A stretch of DNA of 51,228 nucleotides from Shewanella sp. TC10. GTDB lineage: Bacteria; Pseudomonadota; Gammaproteobacteria; Enterobacterales; Shewanellaceae. This document shows, piece by piece, positions 1 to 10,119 of this stretch. Every line of letters starts with the position of its first letter. Positions within the stretch are counted from its first letter, which is position 1. The notes under the pieces are model-generated. The model was not told the origin of the DNA, made no database searches, and saw nothing but the letters and a program-made list of their open reading frames with translations. The DNA lies in contig NZ_VKHR01000038.1 in assembly GCF_009663145.1 (NCBI RefSeq), forward strand, positions 35 through 51,262. The letters run 5' to 3'. A program made the position numbers and the translations under genes.

Positions 1-46
1 AGCCTTTTTTATTACTATTTTTTGACAGTCACTAGTAACTAAACTC

Positions 47-62
47 AAGCTTATGTAAGCTT
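47..62. repeat. inverted repeat upstream of greA
   Basis: Two 7-base arms (AAGCTTA and TAAGCTT) flank a 2-base centre. Positions 1-218 contain no gene. The T-rich first 23 bases could be the end of a terminator of an upstream gene, which is carB in some relatives, but that gene is not visible here. The palindrome could be an operator or chance in AT-rich DNA. Confidence 0.3.
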
Positions 63-218
63 AAGGGATCATCATTAGATGCATCCTCAACGCAAGACAC
101 CGCATCATTAAGACATATTGTTATAAAGATCGTGCGCTATGCGAATTAACCAGATTGAACTGTGTTGACTAATTGTCGACACGGGGTGCTTTTGTTTTTA
201 AAGGAGACATAAGACATT

Positions 219-695
219 ATGAATACCGTCCCTATGACGATTATTGGAGCCGAGCAGCTTCGTAAAGAATTAGATGAGTTAAAATTTGAGCGTCGTCCAC
301 TAATCACTTCAGCCATTGCTGAAGCACGTGAATTAGGCGATTTAAAAGAAAATGCTGAATATCATGCAGCACGTGAAGAACAAGGTATTTGTGAAGCACG
401 TATCCGTGATATTGAAGGTAAGCTTTCAAATGCTCAAATCATTGATGTCACGACTATGGCTAATAGTGGCCGTGTTATCTTTGGCACGACAGTAACAATC
501 TTAAATGTTGATACTGAAGCTGAATCGACTTACCGCATTGTTGGTGACGATGAAGCGAACATCAAAGAGAACTTAATTTCAGTTAATTCTCCTATTGCTC
601 GCGGCTTGATTGGTAAAAGTATCGATGACGAAGTCGCTATCACGACTCCTGGCGGCACTGCAGAGTATGAAATTACTGCGGTTGAATATATCTAG
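219..695 (+). CDS. greA: transcription elongation factor GreA
   Basis: GreA binds RNA polymerase through the secondary channel and stimulates cleavage of backtracked RNA, rescuing stalled complexes. The 158-residue product has the same length as E. coli GreA and aligns end to end. The N-terminal coiled coil (about residues 10-75) carries the tip sequence [17 protein letters not shown], including the acidic pair Asp41/Glu44 that coordinates the second catalytic metal. The C-terminal FKBP-like domain contains [16 protein letters not shown]. An AAGGAG ribosome-binding site about 10 bases upstream supports the ATG start. The gene ends at a strong hairpin shared with the facing yhbY, so it is probably a single unit or the last gene of an upstream operon. 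Confidence 0.97.
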   Translation: MNTVPMTIIGAEQLRKELDELKFERRPLITSAIAEARELGDLKENAEYHAAREEQGICEARIRDIEGKLSNAQIIDVTTMANSGRVIFGTTVTILNVDTEAESTYRIVGDDEANIKENLISVNSPIARGLIGKSIDDEVAITTPGGTAEYEITAVEYI

Positions 696-748
696 TCGCA
701 ATTAATATCAATATTAATTACTACTTAAGATTGATATTTTATAGTTAT

Positions 749-779
749 AAAAAAACCACTGCATGGCAGTGGTTTTTTT
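749..779. terminator. bidirectional Rho-independent terminator between greA and yhbY
   Basis: A perfect CCACTGC/GCAGTGG stem with an ATG loop (756-772) is flanked by an A run on the left and a T run on the right, so it can end transcription of both convergent genes. Confidence 0.9.
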
Positions 780-848
780 AGGTCAGAATGAACATTTGAA
801 TCGTATTGACTGCAAGATGAACACTAGACCTTAAGTTGTTTGACGAAA

Positions 849-1148
849 TTATTTTGCTTTTGGAATGGCAACTTTCATTTCAGCAGACTGACGGAAAATA
901 ACTAAGGTGTGTCCGATAAGCTGTACTTTGGTTGATTGTGTTTCGCGAATAATCGCGTCAACGACAGCATTTTTAAGCTCTCTATCAGAAGAGCCTACTT
1001 TCACTTTTATTAGTTCATGATGAGTGAGTGCACTATCAATTTCAGCCAGCACACCTTCGGTCAAACCATTAGCACCAAGCAGCACTACTGGCTTTAAGTT
1101 ATGCGCCAGGCCTTTTAAATGCTGTTTTTGTTTGGTTGTTAAGTTCAT
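849..1148 (-). CDS. yhbY: ribosome assembly RNA-binding protein YhbY (CRM domain)
   Basis: YhbY is a small CRM-domain RNA-binding protein associated with the pre-50S ribosomal subunit. The 99-residue product matches E. coli YhbY throughout: it begins MNLTTKQKQHLKGLAHNLKP and has the CRM-type GANG loop (LLGANGLTEGV) followed by HHELIKVKV. A TTG three codons upstream (1157) would add Met-Val-Gln. The ATG at 1148 is preferred because it reproduces the family N-terminus; no strong ribosome-binding site decides the matter. It is divergent from rlmE with about 90 bp between starts, as in E. coli, where yhbY lies beside rlmE-ftsH. Confidence 0.93.
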   Translation of the reverse strand: MNLTTKQKQHLKGLAHNLKPVVLLGANGLTEGVLAEIDSALTHHELIKVKVGSSDRELKNAVVDAIIRETQSTKVQLIGHTLVIFRQSAEMKVAIPKAK

Positions 1149-1238
1149 TTGTACCAACTTTTTGAATGTTACTGTTGAAAAACGGCTATTCTACCCTTAT
1201 ATAAGCTTTATGTAACTCCAAATCGTTACGGAATTTAA

Positions 1239-1868
1239 ATGGCAACGAAAAAACGTTCGGCTAGTTCAAGTCGATGGATGCAAGAACATTTTGACGATCA
1301 CTACGTTAAACTGTCTCAAAAGCGAGGTTTACGTTCTCGTGCAGCATTTAAGTTGGAAGAAATCCAACAGAAAGATAAACTAATAAAACAAGGCATGACC
1401 GTTGTTGATTTAGGCGCTGCGCCTGGTGGATGGTCACAAATTGCTGTTAAATTGGTTGGAGAAAAAGGCAAGTTGGTAGCATGTGATATTTTACCAATGG
1501 ATCCGATCGTGGGAGTCGACTTTTTACAAGGCGATTTCCGCGAAGAGAAAGTACTTGATGCTTTACTTGACCGTGTAGGTGAGGATAAAGTGGATGTAGT
1601 GCTTTCAGATATGGCGCCAAATATGAGTGGTTCAGATGGTGTGGACCAACCTAGGGCGATGTATCTCGTAGAATTAGCATTAGATATGTGTCATCAAGTT
1701 TTGGCACCTAATGGTAGTTTTGCTGTTAAAGTCTTTCAGGGGGAGGGCTTTGACGAATACATGAAAGCGGTTCGACAAGCTTTCACTACAGTTAAAACAC
1801 GAAAACCAGATTCATCGCGACCACGTTCACGTGAAGTGTATATAGTGGCGACTGGTTACAAGTTATAG
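1239..1868 (+). CDS. rlmE: 23S rRNA (uridine-2'-O-)-methyltransferase RlmE (FtsJ/RrmJ)
   Basis: RlmE uses S-adenosylmethionine to 2'-O-methylate U2552 in the A loop of 23S rRNA on the assembled 50S subunit. The 209-residue protein has the FtsJ Rossmann fold with the SAM motif [13 protein letters not shown] (about 55-67). All four catalytic residues known from E. coli RlmE are at identical positions: Lys38, Asp124 (LSDMAPN), Lys164 and Glu199. The length equals the E. coli enzyme. ftsH follows 45 bp downstream, the conserved heat-shock pair rlmE-ftsH, so the two are probably cotranscribed. Confidence 0.97.
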   Translation: MATKKRSASSSRWMQEHFDDHYVKLSQKRGLRSRAAFKLEEIQQKDKLIKQGMTVVDLGAAPGGWSQIAVKLVGEKGKLVACDILPMDPIVGVDFLQGDFREEKVLDALLDRVGEDKVDVVLSDMAPNMSGSDGVDQPRAMYLVELALDMCHQVLAPNGSFAVKVFQGEGFDEYMKAVRQAFTTVKTRKPDSSRPRSREVYIVATGYKL

Positions 1869-1913
1869 TAGTCTAACGATTAATTATCGTGGGTCTTCAA
1901 GAGGTCTAGAAAT

Positions 1914-3881
1914 TTGAGTGACATGGCAAAAAATTTAATTCTCTGGGTTGTCATCGCCGTTGTGCTGATGTCAGTTTTTCAGGGTTACTCCCCCTCTTCT
2001 TCGTCATCGCAGAAGATGGACTATTCCGTATTTTTAGATAGCGTCCGAAACGGCAATATCAATTCGGTTGAAATCAAAAGTGACCAACGAACTATTGAAG
2101 GAATCAAACGTTCTGGAGAGAAGTTCACCACTATTATGCCAATGTATGACCAAGATTTAATTAATGATCTTGATCGTAAAGGGATTTCAATGAAAGGGCA
2201 GGAAGCAGAAGAGTCTAGCTTCTTAACCCAAATATTTATCTCTTGGTTCCCAATGCTACTGCTTATTGGTGTATGGATATTCTTCATGCGTCAAATGCAA
2301 GGCGGTGGTGGTAAAGGCGCAATGTCATTTGGTAAGAGTAAAGCCAAATTGATGAGCGAAGACCAAATTAAAACCACTTTTGCTGATGTTGCTGGTTGTG
2401 ATGAAGCAAAAGAAGACGTTAAAGAATTAGTTGATTACCTAAAAGAGCCAACTCGATTCCAAAAACTAGGTGGTCGTATTCCTACTGGTGTTTTGCTTGT
2501 TGGCCCACCGGGTACTGGTAAAACTTTGATCGCCAAAGCAATTGCCGGTGAAGCAAAAGTACCGTTCTTTACTATTTCTGGTTCTGACTTTGTTGAAATG
2601 TTTGTTGGTGTTGGTGCATCTCGTGTACGTGACATGTTTGAACAAGCTAAAAAGTCTGCACCATGTATCATCTTTATCGATGAAATCGATGCTGTTGGTC
2701 GTCAACGTGGCGCTGGTGTTGGTGGTGGTCACGATGAACGTGAGCAAACATTGAACCAAATGCTGGTTGAGATGGATGGTTTCGAAGGTAATGAAGGCGT
2801 TATTGTCATTGCTGCGACAAACAGACCTGACGTGTTAGATGCTGCATTACTTCGTCCAGGGCGTTTTGACCGTCAAGTCGTTGTTGGCTTACCAGACGTT
2901 CGTGGTCGTGAACAAATTCTTAAAGTGCACATGCGCAAAGTACCATTAGGTGACGGTGTTAAAGCCAGCGTTATTGCGCGTGGTACGCCAGGCTTCTCTG
3001 GTGCAGACTTAGCTAACTTAGTTAACGAAGCTGCTTTGTTTGCTGCTCGTGGTAACCGCCGCGTAGTAGGAATGGAAGAGTTTGAAAGTGCAAAAGATAA
3101 AATCATGATGGGTGCTGAGCGCCGTACTATGGTTATGTCTGAGGAAGAAAAAGAAATGACGGCTTACCATGAAGCTGGTCATGCGATTGTGGGTTGTTTG
3201 GTGCCAGAGCACGATCCAGTTCATAAGGTTACTATTATTCCTCGTGGCCGCGCTTTAGGTGTGACGTTCTTCTTACCAGAAGCTGATGCGATTAGCCAAA
3301 GTCGACGTAAACTTGAAAGCCAAATTTCAGTTGCCTATGGCGGTCGTTTAGCCGAAGAATTGATTTACGGTGGCGAGAAAGTATCTACTGGTGCATCACA
3401 AGACATTAAGTATGCTACATCGATTGCACGTAACATGGTTACGCAATGGGGCTTCTCTGAAAAATTAGGTCCTGTTTTATATGCTGAAGATGAAGGCGAA
3501 GTATTCTTAGGCCGTAGCATGGCGAAGTCTAAGAATATGTCTGATGAAACAGCAGGCATGATTGATCAAGAAGTGAAGCACTTAATCGATAGTAACTATG
3601 AGCGTGCTAATAAATTCTTGACTGAAAACATGGATATTCTGCACTCAATGAAAGATGCATTGATGAAGTATGAAACCATTGATTCAGAGCAAATTGATGA
3701 CCTAATGAATCGTCGTGAAGTTCGTCAACCTGCAGATTGGCAAGCTGATGACTCTATGGATGATCAAGATAAAGGTACACCAGTGACTCCTGAAGCAAAA
3801 TCAACTGAGGAAAGCTCAGAAGAACCTTCAGCTGACAAGCCAGATGTCGAACCTAAAACGGATGAATCGCCAGCTAAATAA
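1914..3881 (+). CDS. ftsH: ATP-dependent zinc metalloprotease FtsH
   Basis: FtsH is a hexameric inner-membrane AAA+ protease that degrades misassembled membrane proteins and short-lived cytosolic regulators. The 655-residue product has two N-terminal membrane helices (about 7-24 and 107-125) around a periplasmic domain. Walker A GPPGTGKT is at 197-204 and Walker B IIFIDE at 252-257, with the AAA+ second region of homology RPGRFDR following. The zinc site HEAGH is at 419-423. The C-terminal tail after about 610 is acidic and low in complexity, as is common in the family. The TTG start is preferred over the ATG at 1923: AAGAGG (1899-1904) lies 9 bases before the TTG but 18 before the ATG, and E. 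coli ftsH shows the same TTG-AGT-GAC-ATG arrangement. Confidence 0.97.
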   Translation: MSDMAKNLILWVVIAVVLMSVFQGYSPSSSSSQKMDYSVFLDSVRNGNINSVEIKSDQRTIEGIKRSGEKFTTIMPMYDQDLINDLDRKGISMKGQEAEESSFLTQIFISWFPMLLLIGVWIFFMRQMQGGGGKGAMSFGKSKAKLMSEDQIKTTFADVAGCDEAKEDVKELVDYLKEPTRFQKLGGRIPTGVLLVGPPGTGKTLIAKAIAGEAKVPFFTISGSDFVEMFVGVGASRVRDMFEQAKKSAPCIIFIDEIDAVGRQRGAGVGGGHDEREQTLNQMLVEMDGFEGNEGVIVIAATNRPDVLDAALLRPGRFDRQVVVGLPDVRGREQILKVHMRKVPLGDGVKASVIARGTPGFSGADLANLVNEAALFAARGNRRVVGMEEFESAKDKIMMGAERRTMVMSEEEKEMTAYHEAGHAIVGCLVPEHDPVHKVTIIPRGRALGVTFFLPEADAISQSRRKLESQISVAYGGRLAEELIYGGEKVSTGASQDIKYATSIARNMVTQWGFSEKLGPVLYAEDEGEVFLGRSMAKSKNMSDETAGMIDQEVKHLIDSNYERANKFLTENMDILHSMKDALMKYETIDSEQIDDLMNRREVRQPADWQADDSMDDQDKGTPVTPEAKSTEESSEEPSADKPDVEPKTDESPAK

Positions 3882-3901
3882 GTGGCTGATTTTAAAGTTT
3901 G

Positions 3902-3927
3902 AAAAAACCCCGAAAGGGGTTTTTTTA
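3902..3927 (+). terminator. Rho-independent terminator after ftsH
   Basis: CCCC/GGGG stem closed by a GAAA tetraloop (3908-3919), extended by A/T pairing and followed by seven T. It separates rlmE-ftsH from folP-glmM. Confidence 0.9.
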
Positions 3928-4005
3928 TATTTGTTGAACTAGTGTCATATTTAAGTCATATTTCTATAGAGATACTTTTTAAAAGATCTATTTAAGTGAG
4001 GTTGT

Positions 4006-4845
4006 GTGTTTCAAATTAAGTCTGGTGATAAAACGTTATCATTAACTAGTCCTGTCGTTATGGCCATTATTAATGTCACTCCAGATTCTTTCTCTGATGG
4101 TGGTCAACATGCAACTGTCGAGCAAGCTTGTGCCCATGTAGATAAAGTCATAGCTGAAGGTGCACTCATCGTCGATATCGGTGGAGAGTCGACAAGGCCG
4201 GGGGCCGATGCTGTATCTGTTGAACAAGAGTTAGCCCGTGTTATTCCAGTGATCGAGTATGTGGCCAAACATCATGATGTTTGGATTTCTATCGACACCA
4301 GTAAACCTGAGGTCATGGAAAAAGCTGTCGCTGCAGGAGCTCACATTATTAATGATGTGCGCGCACTACAAGAACCAGGCGCGGTTGCGATGGCAACGAG
4401 TTTAGATGTCCCTGTGTGTCTAATGCATATGCAAGGGCAGCCCCAAAACATGCAAGATGCTCCGCAATATAACGATGTGATGCAGCAAGTGAGTGAGTTT
4501 TTAGAGCTGCGAGTTGATTATTGCTTAGCAGCAGGTATGCCCCGCGAAAATATTATTTTAGATCCTGGCTTTGGCTTTGGTAAAACCTTGGAACATAACT
4601 ATCAATTACTGGCAAAACTGCCTGAGCTTCATAGCCTGCATTTACCAGTACTTGTTGGCTTATCAAGAAAAAGCATGATTGGTGATTTATTGCAGCGTGA
4701 TGTTGATGAACGTTTAGCGGGGAGTTTAGCTGGAGCAATGATCGCGGCTCAGCAAGGGGCACAAATATTACGTGTTCATGATGTAAAGGAAACGGTAGAT
4801 GTATTGACGGTAATGTCAGCAACTATGGCGAGTTTACATCAGTAA
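4006..4845 (+). CDS. folP: dihydropteroate synthase FolP
   Basis: FolP condenses 6-hydroxymethyl-7,8-dihydropterin pyrophosphate with p-aminobenzoate in folate synthesis and is the sulfonamide target. The 279-residue TIM-barrel protein carries the family motifs in order: NVTPDSFSDGG, DIGGESTRPGA, a buried pterin-site Asp region IINDVRALQ, LDPGFGFGK and GLSRKSMIG. The start is GTG, preceded by GAGG at the short spacing of 4 bases. No better start exists without losing the first strand, so the N-terminus is slightly uncertain. glmM follows 68 bp downstream; ftsH-folP-glmM is the E. coli order. Confidence 0.95.
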   Translation: MFQIKSGDKTLSLTSPVVMAIINVTPDSFSDGGQHATVEQACAHVDKVIAEGALIVDIGGESTRPGADAVSVEQELARVIPVIEYVAKHHDVWISIDTSKPEVMEKAVAAGAHIINDVRALQEPGAVAMATSLDVPVCLMHMQGQPQNMQDAPQYNDVMQQVSEFLELRVDYCLAAGMPRENIILDPGFGFGKTLEHNYQLLAKLPELHSLHLPVLVGLSRKSMIGDLLQRDVDERLAGSLAGAMIAAQQGAQILRVHDVKETVDVLTVMSATMASLHQ

Positions 4846-4913
4846 TTGGTCGTTTAAGAGTCTGCTATTTTAACGGATAGAATTAGTGTGAATTCACTTA
4901 ATGTGAGGTACTA

Positions 4914-6299
4914 ATGCAGGACCATAATCAACAAGATAAAAAGCAACAAGATAAAGAACAGCAACAAAGAAACCTGTTTGGCACCGATGGTATAAGGGGT
5001 AAAGTCGGTGCAGGATTAATGACACCAGAGCTTGCGTTAAAGCTAGGTTGGGCTGCTGGTCGTGTCCTTTCACGCAGTGGCACTCAAAAAGTCATCATAG
5101 GAAAAGATACCCGTATTTCTGGGTATCTTTTTGAATCAGCGCTGGAAGCGGGGTTATCAGCAGCAGGGCTGAATGTATTACTTGTTGGCCCAATGCCAAC
5201 ACCGGCCATTGCATATCTCACTCGTACCTTTAGGGCTGAAGCTGGGATTGTCATCAGTGCATCACATAACCCATATTACGATAACGGCATTAAATTCTTT
5301 TCAGCTGACGGTAGTAAGCTTGATGACCAACTTGAGCTTGAAATAGAAAATGAACTGACTAAGCAGCTGGTTTGTGTTGAGTCTCACCAACTGGGTAAGG
5401 CGGCAAGAATTGACGATGCTGCAGGTCGGTATATTGAATACTGTAAAGGTCACTTTCCTGCAGAGCTGACGCTAAATGGGTTAAAGCTGGTTGTCGACTG
5501 TGCCCATGGCGCTACTTACCATATTGCTCCTAGTGTGTTCAAAGAGTTAGGCGCTGAGGTAATTACCATTGGTGATAAACCTAATGGTTTAAACATAAAT
5601 GAGAATGTAGGCGCTACATCGATGCAAGCAATTTGTACTGAAGTGATAAAACATCAGGCGCATGTTGGCATTGCATTAGATGGTGATGGCGATCGGATAA
5701 TGATGGTTGATCATCAAGGGAATGTAATTGATGGTGACCAAATATTGTATATTCTTGCTTGTGATGCGATGTGTAAAAATGAACTCAAAGGCGGTGTTGT
5801 CGGCACATTAATGTCAAACCTCGGTTTGGAGTTGGCTCTTGCAGAGTTGAATGTTCCTTTTGTGCGTTCAAACGTTGGCGACCGTTATGTTATGGAGCTT
5901 ATGCGACAACATGATTGGCGTATCGGCGGTGAAAACTCAGGGCACATTTTAAATTTAGATCATGGCACAACAGGTGATGGTATCGTTGCTGGTATTTTAG
6001 TCCTTGCTGCAATGCAAAATCAGCAAAAATCATTGGCGGCTTTAGTTAAACCATTATCTATGTTGCCGCAAATTTTGGTTAATGTTCGATTTGAAGGAGA
6101 TTCTAACCCTTTGACATCAACAACTGTTCAATCAGTAAAACAGGAAGTCGAATCTAAACTGGGTAAAACAGGCCGTGTGTTACTCAGAAAATCGGGAACT
6201 GAACCTTTAATTAGGGTAATGGTAGAAGGGCAAGACATAGACCTTGTCACAACCTTTGCTAATCAGATCGCAGATGTGGTTAAAAAGGTAGGTTTGTAA
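4914..6299 (+). CDS. glmM: phosphoglucosamine mutase GlmM
   Basis: GlmM converts glucosamine-6-phosphate to glucosamine-1-phosphate, feeding UDP-GlcNAc for peptidoglycan and LPS. The catalytic phosphoserine loop ([17 protein letters not shown]), the metal loop ALDGDGDR, the sugar-binding GGENSGH motif and the C-terminal phosphate loop [13 protein letters not shown] are intact. The protein has 461 residues, about 16 more than E. coli GlmM. The excess is a hydrophilic N-terminal tail made of Gln, Asp and Lys before the usual [10 protein letters not shown] start, encoded partly by a 15-bp tandem duplication. TGAGGT 5 bases before the ATG supports this long start, and no later Met lies before the conserved region. 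Confidence 0.96.
   Translation: MQDHNQQDKKQQDKEQQQRNLFGTDGIRGKVGAGLMTPELALKLGWAAGRVLSRSGTQKVIIGKDTRISGYLFESALEAGLSAAGLNVLLVGPMPTPAIAYLTRTFRAEAGIVISASHNPYYDNGIKFFSADGSKLDDQLELEIENELTKQLVCVESHQLGKAARIDDAAGRYIEYCKGHFPAELTLNGLKLVVDCAHGATYHIAPSVFKELGAEVITIGDKPNGLNINENVGATSMQAICTEVIKHQAHVGIALDGDGDRIMMVDHQGNVIDGDQILYILACDAMCKNELKGGVVGTLMSNLGLELALAELNVPFVRSNVGDRYVMELMRQHDWRIGGENSGHILNLDHGTTGDGIVAGILVLAAMQNQQKSLAALVKPLSMLPQILVNVRFEGDSNPLTSTTVQSVKQEVESKLGKTGRVLLRKSGTEPLIRVMVEGQDIDLVTTFANQIADVVKKVGL
4929..4958 (+). repeat. in-frame 15-bp tandem duplication in the glmM N-terminus
   Basis: Two adjacent 15-bp copies (4929-4943 and 4944-4958) differ only near the end and encode Gln-Gln-Asp-Lys-Lys then Gln-Gln-Asp-Lys-Glu. 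They make up most of the extra N-terminal tail of GlmM. Confidence 0.8.
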
Positions 6300-6476
6300 C
6301 AAAGTTGAATATACAATCAACTGCAGTTTTATTTAATATTTGGTTATTTATTAATATCTAAAGTCAGCGCGTAAAAAAGCAACATTCTGTCATCTTATGA
6401 CAAATATTCCTGACTTAGCTATTGTAACTTGTTTGGCGGTTCGTTATTATTCACGCCGCTTTCAAAGGAGACAGTA

Positions 6477-7259
6477 ATGGCACTCAGACGTCCTATGGTA
6501 GCTGGCAACTGGAAAATGAATGGCAGTGCGCCTCTAGCGCAAGAGTTATTCAGCAAGTTTGCTACAAAGCTCCAAAATGATTCTGCAGAAGTAGTTTTAT
6601 GTCCACCTTCAATTTATCTTGAAAGTGTTAGGCAGCTACTTGAAGCAAATAAGCAAACCTTAGATGGTGCGCTTGTAAGAATGGGCGCACAGAACCTGAG
6701 TCAACATGACTTTGGTGCCTATACTGGTGAAATTTCCGGTAAAATGCTAAAAGATTCAGGATGTCGATATGTAATTATCGGCCATTCCGAGCGTCGTCGT
6801 ATGTACGGCGAAACAAGTAATATCGTTGCAGAGAAATTCGCTGCAGCACAAAAACATGGTTTAACGCCGATTCTTTGCGTTGGTGAATCAGGTCCAGCTC
6901 GTGAAGCAAGAAGAACTTTTGAAGTTATTGCTGAAGAGTTAGACATTGTGATCGAAAAGAATGGCACCATGGCTTTTGATAATGCCATCATCGCTTACGA
7001 ACCATTATGGGCAGTAGGCACTGGCAAAAGCGCCACTCCAGAGCAAGCGCAAGAAGTTCACGCGTTTATTCGTAACAGACTCTCTGAAGTGTCTCCATTT
7101 ATTGGAGAAAATATTCGCATTTTATATGGTGGTAGTGTGACTCCATCAAATGCAGCAGATATATTTGCCCAGCCTGATGTAGATGGTGGATTGATTGGCG
7201 GAGCTAGCTTAAACTCTAGCGAGTTTTTAAGTTTATGTTCCATAGCGATGAGCGCATAA
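6477..7259 (+). CDS. tpiA: triosephosphate isomerase TpiA
   Basis: TpiA interconverts dihydroxyacetone phosphate and glyceraldehyde-3-phosphate in glycolysis and gluconeogenesis. The 260-residue TIM barrel contains the substrate Lys in AGNWKMNG, the catalytic His in IIGHSERR, the catalytic Glu in AYEPLWAVGTGK with the lid loop following, and the phosphate loop YGGSV. An upstream in-frame ATG at 6429 would add 16 residues. The ATG at 6477 is chosen because AAAGGAG (6464-6470) is 6 bases upstream and the family begins just before RRPMVAGNWK. secG starts 5 bp after the stop, as in many proteobacteria. Confidence 0.96.
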   Translation: MALRRPMVAGNWKMNGSAPLAQELFSKFATKLQNDSAEVVLCPPSIYLESVRQLLEANKQTLDGALVRMGAQNLSQHDFGAYTGEISGKMLKDSGCRYVIIGHSERRRMYGETSNIVAEKFAAAQKHGLTPILCVGESGPAREARRTFEVIAEELDIVIEKNGTMAFDNAIIAYEPLWAVGTGKSATPEQAQEVHAFIRNRLSEVSPFIGENIRILYGGSVTPSNAADIFAQPDVDGGLIGGASLNSSEFLSLCSIAMSA

Positions 7260-7263
7260 GATT

Positions 7264-7596
7264 ATGTATGAAGTTTTAATTGTAGTTTACTTGGTTGTAG
7301 CAATTGGTCTTGTAGGACTGATTTTAATTCAACAAGGTAAAGGAGCTGACATGGGGTCTTCTTTTGGTGCTGGTGCATCAGGGACGCTATTCGGTTCAGA
7401 CGGTGCAGGTAATTTCTTGACCCGAAGCACAGCTGTTTTTGCAATTGCATTTTTCGCTTTAAGTCTTACTTTAGGTAACTTAAGTGCGAATCATTCAAAA
7501 CAGGATGATGCATGGAACGATTTAGGTTCTGCAGTAGAGCAAGTTGAACAAGCTCCTACTCAGGCTGAAACATCAGAGACTAAAATCCCTGATTAA
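7264..7596 (+). CDS. secG: preprotein translocase subunit SecG
   Basis: SecG is the small auxiliary subunit of the SecYEG channel and aids SecA-driven protein export. The 110-residue protein has two predicted membrane helices (about 3-22 and 54-72). Between them lies the conserved cytoplasmic loop LIQQGKGADMGSSFGAGASG. The C-terminal tail is acidic and Gln/Thr rich, as is common in this family. It begins 5 bp after tpiA and is followed by tRNA-Leu(GAG), the same tail gene as E. coli secG-leuU. Confidence 0.95.
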   Translation: MYEVLIVVYLVVAIGLVGLILIQQGKGADMGSSFGAGASGTLFGSDGAGNFLTRSTAVFAIAFFALSLTLGNLSANHSKQDDAWNDLGSAVEQVEQAPTQAETSETKIPD

Positions 7597-7697
7597 TTTG
7601 CCTCTTTAATAGAAGCAAATGAAGTAAGACCACAGTCATAGAGTTATCTTAATTTCCTCAATTAAATATGATAACGACTGTAAAAATTTAGTAGTAA

Positions 7698-7782
7698 GCG
7701 GATGTGGCGGAATTGGTAGACGCGCCAGCTTGAGGGGTTGGTGACTTAGGTCGTGTGGGTTCAAGTCCCACCATCCGCACCA
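7698..7782 (+). tRNA. leuU: tRNA-Leu(GAG)
   Basis: 85 nt including encoded CCA. The acceptor GCGGATG pairs with CATCCGC, and the anticodon stem CCAGC/GTTGG (7725-7729 / 7737-7741) encloses the loop TTGAGGG with anticodon GAG at 7732-7734. A long variable arm marks a class II tRNA and the T loop GTTCAAGTC is canonical. Its position after secG matches E. coli leuU. Confidence 0.96.
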
Positions 7783-7864
7783 CTAAATTTTATTAATCAT
7801 TTTGAAGTTAAATTGATTAATTATTGCAAGCAAAGACGTAAGTTAATATAATTGCGCAAGTTGT

Positions 7865-7941
<77 letters not shown>

Positions 7942-8071
7942 GCTTATTGTTTTTACTTATTTGCAGTACTGCAATGTAAATACAATTAAAAGGTTCTATA
8001 TTTAAGACCTCGTTATTACGGGGTTTTCTGTTATATGGAGCTTAGTAACTCCGTGATTTTACGGACTTTTC

Positions 8072-8093
8072 GGGGGCTATTTGCCCTTTTTTT
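8072..8093 (+). terminator. terminator/attenuator-like hairpin in the rimP-nusA-infB leader
   Basis: GGGC-TATTT-GCCC followed by seven T (8074-8093) lies 18 bp before the rimP start. A small CCGT/ACGG hairpin (about 8051-8064) lies just upstream. Because an essential operon follows, this is more likely a partial attenuator or a tRNA transcript terminator than a full stop. That reading is inference. Confidence 0.6.
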
Positions 8094-8111
8094 CGTTTTT
8101 GGGGGTCATTT

Positions 8112-8567
8112 TTGGCAACATTAGAAACTAAACTGACAGAAATGCTGACAGTACCTGTTGAAGCGTTAGGTTTTCAACTTTGGGGTATTGAGTTTGTCCA
8201 TGCAGGGCGTCATTCAATATTACGTGTATTTATTGATGGTGAAAGTGGGATCAATATTGAAGATTGTGCTGAAGCCAGCCGCCAAGTTAGTGCTGTTCTA
8301 GATGTTGAAGACCCAATCTCGACAGAATACACACTAGAAGTTTCATCGCCAGGTGTAGATAGACCATTATTTACGGCTGAGCAATACGCTGCTTATATCG
8401 GCGAAGATGCAAAAGTACAGTTAACGATGCCTGTTGCAGGGAGTCGTAATTTAAAAGGTGCTATCACGGCAATCGAAGGGCAAATGCTAACGATTACCGT
8501 AGATGGTGAAGATTTGATTGTGGCTTTAGATAATGTCCGTAAAGGCAACGTTATTGCAAAGTTTTGA
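8112..8567 (+). CDS. rimP: ribosome maturation factor RimP
   Basis: RimP assists maturation of the 30S subunit, especially the central pseudoknot region and S12 assembly. The 151-residue product aligns over its length with E. coli RimP. It has the N-terminal alpha/beta domain ([19 protein letters not shown]), the [20 protein letters not shown] segment and the [12 protein letters not shown] motif before the C-terminal SH3-like barrel. The start is TTG at 8112, with GGGGGT five bases upstream, and reproduces the family N-terminus. It is the first protein gene of the nusA operon, with nusA 27 bp downstream. Confidence 0.94.
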   Translation: MATLETKLTEMLTVPVEALGFQLWGIEFVHAGRHSILRVFIDGESGINIEDCAEASRQVSAVLDVEDPISTEYTLEVSSPGVDRPLFTAEQYAAYIGEDAKVQLTMPVAGSRNLKGAITAIEGQMLTITVDGEDLIVALDNVRKGNVIAKF

Positions 8568-8594
8568 TAGTTTCAAGGTGAACGAGGCAACACA

Positions 8595-10094
8595 ATGAAT
8601 AAAGAGATTCTGCTAGTCGCAGAGGCGGTATCCAATGAAAAAGCCGTCCCACGCGAAAAAATATTCGAAGCGCTAGAAATTGCTCTAGCCACAGCAACAA
8701 AGAAAAAATACGAAGGCGAAATTGAAGTTCGCGTAGCAATCGACCGTAAAACTGGCCACTACGACACTTTCCGTCGTTGGATGGTCGTCGATGATCAAGG
8801 CGAAGCTTTAGAAAATCCGTACAGTGAAATTACGCTTGAAGCTGCTCAATTTGAAAACCCAGAAATTCAACCTGGCGAGTTCATCGAAGACGAAATCGAT
8901 TCAGTCGTTTTTGACCGTATTACGACTCAAACTGCCAAGCAAGTTATCGTACAAAAAGTACGTGAAGCTGAACGTGCTCAAATCGTAGAACAGTTCATCG
9001 AACGTGAAGGTGAGATTGTTACTGGTGTTGTTAAGAAAAGCACCCGCGAAAGTGTTGTTGTTGATTTAGGTAATAACGCTGATGGTGTTATTTATAAAGA
9101 AGACATCATTAGCCGTGAATCATTCCGCCCAGGTGACCGTGTTCGTGCATTACTTTATGCCGTTCGTCCTGAAGCGAAAGGTGCTCAGTTATTTTTGACT
9201 CGAAGCAAGCCTGAAATGATCATCGAATTGTTCAGAGTAGAAGTACCTGAAATTTTAGATGAAATGATTGAAATCATGGGCGCAGCTCGTGATCCAGGTG
9301 CTCGCGCTAAAATCGCTGTGAAAACTAACGATAAGCGTATTGACCCAATCGGTGCTTGTGTTGGTATGCGTGGTGCACGTGTACAAGCTGTATCTAACGA
9401 GTTAAGTGGTGAGCGTGTGGATATCGTAATGTGGGATGACAATCCAGCACAGTACGTAATTAACGCAATGGCTCCTGCTGATGTTGCTTCTATCATCGTT
9501 GATGAAGACAACCACTCAATGGATATTGCTGTTGAAGCGGACAGCTTAGCTCAAGCCATTGGCCGTAATGGTCAAAACGTTCGTTTAGCAACTCAGTTAA
9601 CTGGCTGGGAATTAAACGTAATGACGGTTGAAGAGCTTAATGCGAAGCATCAAGCTGAAAGCGCTAAAGTAGTTAACTTATTTGTTGAAACTTTAGACGT
9701 AGATGAAGATTTCGCGACTGTTCTAGCAGAAGAAGGTTTTACTTCGTTAGAAGAGATTGCATATGTACCAGAAGCAGAACTGTTAGAAGTTGACGGTTTT
9801 GATGAAGATATTGTTGCTGCATTGCGCGAACGTGCAAAAGCGGCGATTTCGACTAGAGCATTAGCGACAGAAGAAGCACTTGATGGTGCTGAACCTGCAG
9901 CTGACTTATTAGCGTTAGATGGTTTAGAAAAGCATTTAGCATATGTTCTTGCAAGTAAAGGTGTGTCGACCTTAGAAGACTTAGCAGAACAAGGTATTGA
10001 CGATTTAATCGATATTGAAGAATTGACAGAAGAAAAAGCAGGTGAGCTCATCATGGCTGCCCGTAATATCTGTTGGTTTGGCGAAGAAGCATAA
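8595..10094 (+). CDS. nusA: transcription termination/antitermination factor NusA
   Basis: NusA binds RNA polymerase and modulates pausing, intrinsic termination and rRNA antitermination. The 499-residue protein has the complete proteobacterial architecture: an N-terminal RNAP-binding domain (about 1-125), an S1 domain (about 132-200, [10 protein letters not shown] to LFLTRSKPE), KH1 ([11 protein letters not shown] to [11 protein letters not shown]), KH2 ([12 protein letters not shown]) and two acidic C-terminal repeats that bind the alpha subunit C-terminal domain. Its length is close to the 495 residues of E. coli NusA. It lies between rimP and infB in the conserved operon. Confidence 0.97.
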   Translation: MNKEILLVAEAVSNEKAVPREKIFEALEIALATATKKKYEGEIEVRVAIDRKTGHYDTFRRWMVVDDQGEALENPYSEITLEAAQFENPEIQPGEFIEDEIDSVVFDRITTQTAKQVIVQKVREAERAQIVEQFIEREGEIVTGVVKKSTRESVVVDLGNNADGVIYKEDIISRESFRPGDRVRALLYAVRPEAKGAQLFLTRSKPEMIIELFRVEVPEILDEMIEIMGAARDPGARAKIAVKTNDKRIDPIGACVGMRGARVQAVSNELSGERVDIVMWDDNPAQYVINAMAPADVASIIVDEDNHSMDIAVEADSLAQAIGRNGQNVRLATQLTGWELNVMTVEELNAKHQAESAKVVNLFVETLDVDEDFATVLAEEGFTSLEEIAYVPEAELLEVDGFDEDIVAALRERAKAAISTRALATEEALDGAEPAADLLALDGLEKHLAYVLASKGVSTLEDLAEQGIDDLIDIEELTEEKAGELIMAARNICWFGEEA

Positions 10095-10119
10095 GTCGAT
10101 CAACAGGGGGATTTAATTG

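Noticed and set aside
6429..6476. Longer N-terminus for tpiA
   Set aside because: AAAGGAG fits the ATG at 6477 and the family begins there.
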